A DNA stretch of 9,815 bases, from contig DAOWHK010000130.1 in NCBI GenBank assembly GCA_030641465.1, positions 1-9,815 on the forward strand, given 5' to 3'. Positions within the stretch are counted from its first letter, which is position 1; each line of letters opens with the position of its first letter. The notes under the pieces were generated by a model that was not told where the DNA came from, made no database searches, and saw nothing but the letters and a program-made list of their open reading frames with translations. Shown in pieces: positions 1 through 6,092 of this stretch. Position numbers and translations under genes: made by a program. Source of the DNA: Parachlamydiales bacterium (GTDB lineage Bacteria > Chlamydiota > Chlamydiia > Chlamydiales > Simkaniaceae).

Positions 1-980
1 GCATCTTTTTCAATATATTTTTGATATTCATTAAGCGTTGTAGCTCCAATGCAATGCAAAGTTCCACGCGCAAGGGCCGGCTTTAGTAAATTGGCAGCAT
101 CCATCGCACCCTCTGTCGCTCCAGCTCCAACAAGTGTGTGCACCTCATCGATAAAAAGGAGGATTTGCCCATCGCTTTCTTCAATCTTTTTGAGAATTCC
201 TTTTAACCTTTCCTCAAATTCTCCTCGATATTTTGCGCCAGCAATTAAACTACCCATATCAAGAACAACCAGGTCTTTTCCCTTTAAGCTATCAGGGACA
301 TCTTCTTGAATGATCCGATTTGCTAAACCTTCTGCAATTGCTGTTTTTCCAACACCTGGATCACCAATAAGAAGGGGGTTGTTTTTTCTTCTTCGACTAA
401 GAACTTGAATAGTTCTTCTGATTTCTTCATCACGACCGATCACAGGATCAAGCTTACCCTCTTTTGCAAGCACCGTGAGATTTTTACAGTATTTTTCTAG
501 AGCTTGTAGTCCTGATTCGCTAGTTGGAGAATCCATTTTTTCACCTCCTCTAATCTCGTGAATTTTATTTTCTATTTGTGATGTTGTAATGCCAGACTTT
601 TTTTTGATAGCTGCGAAAGGCTCTTCTGCTGTTTCCGAGAAAACTAAAAAAAAATGATCAGAACTAATAAAAGTGTCCTGCCATTTGCTTGCAAGATTTG
701 CGGCCTGATGAATTTGATCTTGCAATTTTGGGCTGATAGTTGGTTTTGCAGGCTCTTTTTCCAAAGTTGGGAAAGTCTCAAGCTTTGCAATAAGTTGACT
801 TTTTAACGAAGCAGTATCAACATTTAGTCCCTTTGCAAGGATGTTGAAATAGCCTTCAGATTCTTGAAAAAAAGCGTATATAAGATGCGTTTCATTAACA
901 ACAGCGTGACGCATTTTTTGAGCAGTAGAAAAAGCTTTTTCAATAGCTGCTCTCGCAGCTTCCGTAAACTCTGGGGTCAT
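1..980 (-). CDS. clpB: ClpB disaggregase, N-terminal part (runs off left edge)
   Basis: Hsp100 AAA+ chaperone that, with DnaK/DnaJ/GrpE, threads proteins out of cytoplasmic aggregates. About 326 residues are visible; family members are about 860, so the rest lies beyond the left edge. Residues 1-145 are the Clp N domain. The first nucleotide-binding domain follows, with Walker A GDPGVGKT at residues 206-213 and Walker [10 protein letters not shown] with its catalytic Glu at residue 279; both numbers coincide with E. coli ClpB. The pore-loop stretch [14 protein letters not shown] and the sequence [15 protein letters not shown] are also present. The start is fixed by an AGGAGGT Shine-Dalgarno a few bases upstream of ATG. 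Putative promoter elements lie just upstream. I saw no CIRCE (HrcA) inverted repeat in the short leader. Identity is very secure; only completeness is unknown. Confidence 0.97.
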   Translation of the reverse strand, partial: MTPEFTEAARAAIEKAFSTAQKMRHAVVNETHLIYAFFQESEGYFNILAKGLNVDTASLKSQLIAKLETFPTLEKEPAKPTISPKLQDQIHQAANLASKWQDTFISSDHFFLVFSETAEEPFAAIKKKSGITTSQIENKIHEIRGGEKMDSPTSESGLQALEKYCKNLTVLAKEGKLDPVIGRDEEIRRTIQVLSRRRKNNPLLIGDPGVGKTAIAEGLANRIIQEDVPDSLKGKDLVVLDMGSLIAGAKYRGEFEERLKGILKKIEESDGQILLFIDEVHTLVGAGATEGAMDAANLLKPALARGTLHCIGATTLNEYQKYIEKD

Positions 981-1006
981 GATTAACCTCCTAAATTCTT
1001 GAAACT

Positions 1007-1036
1007 ATTATATTCTTAGATGGTATCATATTGCAA
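1007..1036 (-). promoter_or_regulatory. Putative sigma-70-type promoter of clpB
   Basis: On the minus strand a perfect -10 TATAAT (1007-1012) lies 18 bases downstream of TTGCAA (1031-1036; 4 of 6 to the -35 consensus). Transcription would start near position 1000, giving a leader of about 20 bases that holds the AGGAGGT ribosome site. Seen by eye only; the perfect -10 and its position make it plausible. Confidence 0.5.
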
Positions 1037-1059
1037 TTCTTCTTTTGATATTGTATTAC
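1031..1059 (+). promoter_or_regulatory. Putative promoter of the cation exchanger gene
   Basis: TTGCAA (1031-1036), 17 bases, then TATTAC (1054-1059); each hexamer matches 4 of 6 consensus positions. A start near 1066 would give a leader of about 26 bases before the ATG at 1092. TTGCAA is its own reverse complement, so the same hexamer could serve the divergent clpB promoter. Weak by itself in AT-rich DNA. Confidence 0.3.
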
Positions 1060-1091
1060 AGAATCAATTTTCTTTGACAAAGAGTGACTCT

Positions 1092-2015
1092 ATGTACGGA
1101 TTAATTGTTGGCGGAATTTTTCTTTTGTATCTTGGAGCTGAGCTCCTTGTACGCCTTTCGATGCAAATAGCATATCGCTTTCGGATTTCTACATTTTTAA
1201 GCGGGCTTACAGTAATGGCGTTTGCAACCTCACTTCCAGAGGCTGTTACGAGTCTGCTTGCTCAAATACAAGAATCGAGTGATTTAGCCCTTGGGAATGT
1301 ATTAGGATCAAATATAGCAAATATTGGTCTTATTCTTGGAATTTCTCTTTTTATGACAACCTGTTTGACTGAAGCTGTCAAAAAGCAACTTGGTCTTCTT
1401 ATTTTCTGCTCACTAGGTGTTTTTGCGCTCATGTTTTTAGGGCCCATTCATAAATTATCAGGTGCTCTTTTACTTCTTTTCTTAATTGTGTATACCTATT
1501 TGCAATACTTAAAGAGGCATAGTTTTGTTTATTCCCAGGAGATAAAAAGATGGAATCATATTTGGCTCATTTTTCCACTAGCAGCAATCTTTAGTTGCTT
1601 AGCACTTTATTTTGGAGCTTATTTTCTTATCGTTGGATCTAAAACCATTGCACAAATGTGGGGCATTTCAGAACGTGTGATTGCCCTATCGATTGTAGCT
1701 GTTGGAACCTCTCTTCCAGAGCTTGCAACAGCAATTGTAGCAGCAAGAAAAAACCAAGGAGAGTTGATTTTAGGGAATGTGATAGGGAGTAATATCTTTA
1801 ATCTTCTCTTTGTCATACCCATCGCATCTTTTGTAAAAGAGGTGGATTTTTCCAGAAAAATGCTGATTTATGATGCTCCGGCCATGATCCTATTTACTCT
1901 TTTTTTAGCGTGTTTAGTTTTCTTTAGAAAGCGCCTAAAAGCTGTAGATGGGGCATTGATTCTCGCACTTTATATCGGTTATTTAATCCTGTTGTTTTTA
2001 GGAAGCCCTGATTAA
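1092..2015 (+). CDS. Sodium/calcium exchanger family (CaCA, YrbG-like) membrane antiporter
   Basis: Inner-membrane cation/Ca2+ exchanger of 307 residues with about ten hydrophobic segments. It shows the two inverted alpha-repeats that define the family: residues 40-80 with FATSLPEAVTS and GNVLGSNIANIGLILG, and residues 200-240 with VGTSLPELATA and GNVIGSNIFNLLF. Glu50 and Glu210 correspond to the ion-coordinating acids. Length is near the roughly 325 of E. coli YrbG. I chose ATG 1092 over the in-frame ATG at 1020: the 24 extra residues are not membrane-like, have no ribosome site, and would start inside the clpB promoter, whereas AAGAG lies about 8 bases before 1092. The ion is inferred from the family; Ca2+/Na+ is the usual assignment. 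The last codons (Gly-Ser-Pro-Asp-stop) lie inside the mobile-element-like inverted repeat that begins at 2001. Confidence 0.88.
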   Translation: MYGLIVGGIFLLYLGAELLVRLSMQIAYRFRISTFLSGLTVMAFATSLPEAVTSLLAQIQESSDLALGNVLGSNIANIGLILGISLFMTTCLTEAVKKQLGLLIFCSLGVFALMFLGPIHKLSGALLLLFLIVYTYLQYLKRHSFVYSQEIKRWNHIWLIFPLAAIFSCLALYFGAYFLIVGSKTIAQMWGISERVIALSIVAVGTSLPELATAIVAARKNQGELILGNVIGSNIFNLLFVIPIASFVKEVDFSRKMLIYDAPAMILFTLFLACLVFFRKRLKAVDGALILALYIGYLILLFLGSPD

Positions 2016-2110
2016 CCACTAACTATAAGTAGTTAGCTTATTGCTTCAAAAATAATTTTTTTTCAAAAAATCCATCTAAAGTTGAAATTTCGGAGTTAAT
2101 CAGAGCTTCC
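2001..2110. mobile_element. Possible 110-bp MITE-like element with terminal inverted repeats
   Basis: GGAAGCCCTGATTAAC (2001-2016) is repeated in inverted orientation as GTTAATCAGAGCTTCC (2095-2110), 15 of 16 matching. The trinucleotide TTA sits immediately outside both ends (1998-2000 and 2111-2113), as expected for a 3-bp target duplication. The interior is AT-rich, has no coding capacity, and contains a small hairpin (2019-2036). Three-base TNA duplications are typical of some IS5-family groups, but I cannot assign the ends to a named insertion sequence. It could instead be a chance or transcript-level hairpin. Confidence 0.5.
2019..2036 (+). terminator. AT-rich hairpin after the exchanger gene, weak terminator candidate
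   Basis: CTAACTA and TAGTTAG form a perfect 7-bp stem around a TAAG loop, four bases after the stop codon. The stem is AT-rich and no T-run follows directly; the first T-rich stretch is about 20 bases further on. Termination here is uncertain. The hairpin lies inside the larger inverted repeat at 2001-2110. Confidence 0.2.
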
Positions 2111-2198
2111 TTAAGGAATCGAACGATTTTTATAAACTCTTGTTTGAAAAATAGCGATTCTATAAATTTAAAAACTATTTTTTACTAAGGCTAAATAG

Positions 2199-3098
2199 AT
2201 GAAAAAACTTTTTATCAAATATCCGCTTTTCTTTCTGTGCATTTTTATTTCTTTTGATCTTTTTTCATCTCCCTTGATTATTGCCCATAGAGGGGGAGGT
2301 AAAAATTTTCCAGAAAATACAATACTTGCCTTTGAAAAAGCAATAGAGATTGGGTGTGATGGTATTGAGCTTGATGTTCAGGTCACTAAAGATGATGTTA
2401 TTGTTGTCTATCATCCTCTTGATTTAAGTGTGAGAACAGATGGTCAGGGAGCGATCTCTTCTATGGACTTTGAAGAAATAAGAAAACTTGATGCAGGTTA
2501 CAAATTTCAGCCTGAAAATAATTTTCCAAGACGTTGTCAGGGTTTAATAATTCCAACGTTAAGTGAGGTGCTAGATCTTTTTCCTCAAACATTTATAATT
2601 ATTGATTTGAAATCAAGCGAATCGGAAAAATTATTAAAAGCATTGGCATGCACAATTTCAGGTGAGCAAGCAGAAAGACTCATTTTTTATTCAACAAATA
2701 GTGAGCACATAAAGTGGCTACATCAAAATACACCTCACCTAAAAACGTTTGAAACAAGAGATGAAACGCGTGATCGCCTTTTGAATATGAGTCAAAAAGG
2801 GGAAATCCATCCACCTGAACCATTTTCATGGGTTGGTTTTGAGCTCTCAAGAAAAATGGAAGTCAAAGAGACGTTTACTCTTGGTGAAGGAGGGAGTACT
2901 ATTGAATTTCGATTGTGGACACCTGAAGTCATATCTGAATTAAAAAGCTTTACTTTTCCCCCAAAACTTGTGTTATTTGGCATAAATACTCTTGAGGATT
3001 GGGAAGAAGCTGTGCGCTTAAAAGTTGATGCTGTTTATACAGATGATCCTCAGGTTATTATCTATAGCGGATTCGGGCAGACGCGTCTAAGTTCGTGA
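2199..3098 (+). CDS. Secreted glycerophosphodiester phosphodiesterase
   Basis: Hydrolyses glycerophosphodiesters (deacylated phospholipids) to glycerol-3-phosphate and an alcohol. It has 299 residues, a basic N-terminus and a hydrophobic core over residues 8-22, so a Sec signal peptide and a periplasmic location are likely. The GDPD fold begins at once: catalytic His30-Arg31 in AHRGGG, PENT at 38-41, metal ligands Glu57 and Asp59 in GIELDVQ, and the second catalytic His72 in VVYHPLD. Family-typical IIDLKSSE and a C-terminal VDAVYTDDPQVI follow. A weak AAGG lies about 10 bases before the ATG, and TTGAAA (2144-2149) with TTTAAA (2167-2172) at 17-base spacing is a faint promoter candidate. Its 3' end overlaps the convergent transglutaminase-like gene by 37 bases. 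Family certain; exact substrate (GlpQ- or UgpQ-like) not. Confidence 0.92.
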   Translation: MKKLFIKYPLFFLCIFISFDLFSSPLIIAHRGGGKNFPENTILAFEKAIEIGCDGIELDVQVTKDDVIVVYHPLDLSVRTDGQGAISSMDFEEIRKLDAGYKFQPENNFPRRCQGLIIPTLSEVLDLFPQTFIIIDLKSSESEKLLKALACTISGEQAERLIFYSTNSEHIKWLHQNTPHLKTFETRDETRDRLLNMSQKGEIHPPEPFSWVGFELSRKMEVKETFTLGEGGSTIEFRLWTPEVISELKSFTFPPKLVLFGINTLEDWEEAVRLKVDAVYTDDPQVIIYSGFGQTRLSS

Positions 3099-4606
3099 TG
3101 TAGCCCTCTTAAACATTCTGGCTTGTGATCCCTTTCCGCGGTCAATTTTTTAGCGATATGGAGGTGTTTCCAGGCTTCCACGTAATTGTATCTTTGCATT
3201 CCAAGCACTGCAAGGTAGTATTCCACGGTCGGGTTCGTACAGTCAATTTTATGATAGGCACGTAAAATTTCTGTTGCTTCATGTCCTCTTCCAAGCTGCA
3301 AATAGGTGATCGCTAGATGAAACAGGCCATCTCGGAATTTCGGATATTTTTTTATGATTTCCTCAAGAGCTTTTTGTTTTTTGAGAATAGATGCACGGTT
3401 TTCATCCACGGATTGAAAAATAATTTTGATCCCTTCACTGCTCACTTTGCCATTTAAATAATCTTCTGGAGTTGTCTCTTTAGAAACAGCATCTGCAAAT
3501 GCTATATTTTCAATAGCGCGCATCAGCTTTTCTCCTTTTTTCGTTTGATTTGTAAAAAGGTAGCAGTATCCAAGAAGCATTTTTAAAAGAGGATTTCCAG
3601 GAAGAAAAGGAAGCGCCTTTTCGTAGAGTTTTACAGCCTCTTCAAATTCTTGTTTTTGAAAGGAGACGGAAGCTTGGTTAATAAAAGCCAGGCCAATAAC
3701 CTCTTTGATTGTGCGCTCTTGCAAGTTATAGGTATTGATTCCAAGGTAAGAGTCTGAGGGAGGGGAAATGCCTCTTGCAGTCGTTTCAATATTGATATGT
3801 TTTCCCTCGTCATTATAGCGCACATAAATATGACCTGGAGGGGTAATGATTTCAAGGGGCAGATCAAGTCTTTGCGCTATGCTAAGATATAGAATCGAGA
3901 CCCCAAGACACACGCCCCGTCTTGAATCAAGAACAGAGGGAAGAAAAGTGTATTCATCGACATCTTTTGCCCAAAGGGAGTGGGGGGGGAATCGAAATTT
4001 CATCTCATGAAAAATAAAATGGTTTATCGCCTCCACCTTTTTCTTATTGGATGCATTTTTAGGAAGTTTTGCAAGAATTTGAAGGGACATAAGATCAATA
4101 CTTGCCTCATGTTGCCGAACTTCGTCTTGGAAATTTTCCTCCTTTTCAAATTGATAGAGAAGAAGGGTCCTTGCAAGGTCGATCTCTCTTGCTGGAAGTT
4201 CAATTAATGATTTTTTATCCCATACGTAATATCCTTTAAGAGCTCTATTTGATAAATGATCGGAAATATTTTCGATCAAAGTTAGCTGCTCATCAGTGAG
4301 CTTTAGTACTGTTTCGTAAGGACGTTTGTTGACAAACGCCACCATTGCATCCAAATCCAAAAGAGGTAAAGCTAAAGGGCCGTTTAAGCTTGCTTCTTTT
4401 TCTCTAGATAGGTTCATCAGCTTCCATGCAGCTTTGAGAGCTTTTTCTCCCTGCAAAGTATCTGGATATAAATGGTAATAAGCAAAAAGCTCGGAAATCG
4501 ATTGTGGGTTAAGACTTGCGTAGAGAGTGTTCAGCTCATCTTCAGACTTTTCCAGAGAAAATGCAGCAGCACAGAAATAAAGGAAGGTGATAAGAAGTGT
4601 TTTCAT
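3062..4606 (-). CDS. Secreted transglutaminase-like (SirB1/Transglut_core2 type) protein with TPR repeats
   Basis: 514 residues. An N-terminal signal peptide (hydrophobic residues 4-17, ending near AAAFS) suggests export. Residues 1-190 are helical and unassigned. Residues about 190-300 resemble the SirB1/transglutaminase core: SRRGVCLGVSILYLSIAQRL with candidate nucleophile Cys233, then PPGHIYVRY with His259, then HINIETTARG, where Glu274 or a neighbour would be the third member of a Cys-His-acid triad. Residues about 310-510 hold tetratricopeptide-like helices (for example AVKLYEKALPFLPGNPLLKMLLGYCYL and LAITYLQLGRGHEATEIL regions). In the family this core may act as a protease-, amidase- or transglutaminase-like enzyme; the true reaction is unknown. 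There is no clear Shine-Dalgarno before the ATG, which is kept because the signal peptide starts there. It is divergent from the F-box gene. Confidence 0.75.
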   Translation of the reverse strand: MKTLLITFLYFCAAAFSLEKSEDELNTLYASLNPQSISELFAYYHLYPDTLQGEKALKAAWKLMNLSREKEASLNGPLALPLLDLDAMVAFVNKRPYETVLKLTDEQLTLIENISDHLSNRALKGYYVWDKKSLIELPAREIDLARTLLLYQFEKEENFQDEVRQHEASIDLMSLQILAKLPKNASNKKKVEAINHFIFHEMKFRFPPHSLWAKDVDEYTFLPSVLDSRRGVCLGVSILYLSIAQRLDLPLEIITPPGHIYVRYNDEGKHINIETTARGISPPSDSYLGINTYNLQERTIKEVIGLAFINQASVSFQKQEFEEAVKLYEKALPFLPGNPLLKMLLGYCYLFTNQTKKGEKLMRAIENIAFADAVSKETTPEDYLNGKVSSEGIKIIFQSVDENRASILKKQKALEEIIKKYPKFRDGLFHLAITYLQLGRGHEATEILRAYHKIDCTNPTVEYYLAVLGMQRYNYVEAWKHLHIAKKLTAERDHKPECLRGLHHELRRVCPNPL

Positions 4607-4614
4607 ACCATGAT

Positions 4615-4642
4615 ACTATAGCTAAGTCTTAGGGAAATTCAA
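4615..4642 (-). promoter_or_regulatory. Putative promoter of the transglutaminase-like gene, possibly leaderless
   Basis: Minus strand TTGAAT (4637-4642), 16 bases, TATAGT (4615-4620; 5 of 6). The start would fall near 4608, only about two bases before the ATG at 4606, implying a leaderless mRNA and explaining the missing ribosome site. A perfect palindrome CTAAGTCTTAG (4622-4632) fills the spacer and could be an operator, or chance. Confidence 0.35.
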
Positions 4643-4707
4643 GGAATTTTTAAGTGCATGACAGCCAGATGTTTAGGTTTTTTATTTAATTAAATTAATA
4701 TATTTGT

Positions 4708-4737
4708 TACAATAGAAGTCTTAATAATAAAAAAAGG
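4708..4737 (+). promoter_or_regulatory. -10-like hexamer and ribosome site of the F-box/LRR gene
   Basis: TACAAT (4708-4713) matches 5 of 6 bases of the -10 consensus, preceded by very AT-rich DNA without a convincing -35. A start near 4720 gives a leader of about 25 bases carrying AAAGG (4733-4737), seven bases before the ATG at 4745. The ribosome site is sound; the promoter is tentative. Confidence 0.4.
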
Positions 4738-4744
4738 TTTTAAA

Positions 4745-6025
4745 ATGGCTGCCGCAACTAATAATAGACTTTCAATACTTCCAGAAGAGTTACAGTATCA
4801 AGTTTTCAAGCGGGTGAAATATGCAGACGTCACTGGAGTTTGCAAGCAGTGGCAAGCAGTTATTCGCTCCATGGCTCATAGGGAACAAAAACAAATTACA
4901 CATATTTTTTCGCTAATCTATCCGGATGATCTTTTGCAGGTCAAAGAAAAATATCAAAGAATGGAAATGGCATGTGGAAAGGTTTTAGAGTTGCAAGAGC
5001 ATCCTGAAGATTTTATAAGGCCGTCAGCTAGAAACGTAGAGAAGATGAAAGAAATCCTTGAGGATCATGCGGATTTAAGATTAAAAGTACATGTCTTAGA
5101 GGGACTAAAAAGATCTTGTTGGCACGATACACAGCCAGATGAAATGACAATGTCTAGGCTTCTAACATTTGATGTTTCTAAGGTTGATTTGGGTTCTGTT
5201 GAATCTCTTAATTTAATAGTACAAGGACTCTTTGTTTTACCCCCATCAGTAACTTCCTGTTCTAAATTAAATGATTTATGTATTTCTAACAATCACCTGG
5301 AATTTGTTGGGGAAGAGTTAGGGATGATTACAGAATTAAAATCTCTTTCCATGCGTCATAATCATCTTCATCGTTTTCCAGTTGAACTATACAAGCTTAC
5401 TAAATTAGAAAGGTTGCAATTAGACGGTAATTACCTACGCTCTTTTCCAGTTGGTGATATAGGGCAACTAAGCAGCTTGAAGAGTCTATCTCTTAATAAT
5501 AATTTATTTAGTGAATTGCCTGAAGGGGTCTCTGCACTAGTTCAGCTTGATACTTTAAGTTTGTCTAATAATTGCTTTGAAACTTTTCCACCAAGTATTT
5601 GTAATCTAACAAAGCTGAGATTCATTGATTTTAAGGATAATCAGTTAACTTCAATTCCACCAGATATTACGAAATTGAAAGAGCTACAAACACTAATATT
5701 AACAAATAATCAGTTAGACATGTTGCCAAGAGGTATATTACCATCTAAATATGGGAGTACCAAAGCTTTAAGTTTATCAGGAAACCCGCTTCCTTTTAAT
5801 TCAGAAGAATTTAAATTTTTTTACGACTCTTTCCAGTATAAAAAAGATTTAGATAAGCCTTTTGATCGATTTTTAGCGCTTACAGAAGAGCAGCAGCAAC
5901 AGGTTCGAGAGAGGGTTTTGCTAAAAAATTCAAACAAAAATATATTTTCCGACATAAAACTTCTACAGCAGGTACTGGATGATGTCGAAAGTGCTACTGA
6001 TACAGGTGAATGCTGCGTTTCTTAG
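4745..6025 (+). CDS. F-box/leucine-rich-repeat protein with C-terminal CaaX box; candidate secreted effector
   Basis: 426 residues, eukaryote-like. Residues 8-42 form an F-box (ILPEELQYQVFKRV, then VCKQWQAVI), the module that docks on Skp1 in SCF ubiquitin ligases. Residues 43-150 are charged and helical. Residues about 152-349 carry seven to eight leucine-rich repeats of about 23 residues, with the LxxLxLxxNxLxxxP pattern, for example LKSLSLNNNLFSELPEGV and LQTLILTNNQLDMLPRGI; these would bind the target. Residues 350-420 are charged and helical. The protein ends in GECCVS, so Cys423-Cys424-Val425-Ser426 fits a CaaX prenylation signal with a farnesyl-type last residue. There is no Sec signal or membrane segment, which agrees with type III secretion into a host. 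AAAGG seven bases before the ATG supports the start. Domain calls are firm; secretion, Skp1 binding and lipidation are inferences. Confidence 0.85.
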   Translation: MAAATNNRLSILPEELQYQVFKRVKYADVTGVCKQWQAVIRSMAHREQKQITHIFSLIYPDDLLQVKEKYQRMEMACGKVLELQEHPEDFIRPSARNVEKMKEILEDHADLRLKVHVLEGLKRSCWHDTQPDEMTMSRLLTFDVSKVDLGSVESLNLIVQGLFVLPPSVTSCSKLNDLCISNNHLEFVGEELGMITELKSLSMRHNHLHRFPVELYKLTKLERLQLDGNYLRSFPVGDIGQLSSLKSLSLNNNLFSELPEGVSALVQLDTLSLSNNCFETFPPSICNLTKLRFIDFKDNQLTSIPPDITKLKELQTLILTNNQLDMLPRGILPSKYGSTKALSLSGNPLPFNSEEFKFFYDSFQYKKDLDKPFDRFLALTEEQQQQVRERVLLKNSNKNIFSDIKLLQQVLDDVESATDTGECCVS

Positions 6026-6080
6026 GAGGATTTGATATAGAGGCGTTATCTTTTAGGTGAATTTTTTTCGGAGGGCATTG

Positions 6081-6086
6081 TATAGT
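6081..6086 (+). promoter_or_regulatory. TATAGT -10-like hexamer just before the pseudouridine synthase start
   Basis: TATAGT (5 of 6 to the -10 consensus) ends six bases before the ATG at 6093, with no good -35 at normal spacing. If used, the transcript would start at or next to the ATG, again leaderless. Co-transcription from the F-box gene is the alternative. Confidence 0.2.
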
Positions 6087-6092
6087 GTTTGC

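Noticed and set aside
49..309. Plus-strand open frame inside clpB
   Set aside because: Antisense shadow of a strongly conserved AAA+ domain; no ribosome site or recognisable protein.
1020..1091. N-terminal extension of the exchanger from ATG 1020
   Set aside because: No ribosome site, not membrane-like, and overlaps the likely clpB promoter; ATG 1092 fits the family start.
981..1091. CIRCE heat-shock operator upstream of clpB
   Set aside because: No TTAGCACTC/GAGTGCTAA inverted repeat found in this region.
3079..3088. Perfect 10-bp palindrome AGACGCGTCT in the convergent overlap
   Set aside because: Within coding sequence of both genes, no T-run, so not a convincing terminator; palindromes of this size arise by chance.
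3980..4207. Plus-strand open frame antisense to the transglutaminase-like gene
   Set aside because: Lies entirely within the real gene and has no supporting start signals.
4550..4606. Lipoprotein signal in the transglutaminase-like protein (Cys12)
   Set aside because: The residues before Cys12 (Leu-Tyr-Phe) do not fit a lipobox; an ordinary signal peptide is more likely.
4622..4632. Palindrome CTAAGTCTTAG as an operator
   Set aside because: Well placed in a promoter spacer, but only 5-bp arms in AT-rich DNA; mentioned under the promoter rather than called a site.
6057..6092. GTG start at 6057 for the pseudouridine synthase
   Set aside because: The 12 added residues are outside the family homology and the nearest GAGG is 13 bases away; possible but less likely than ATG 6093.
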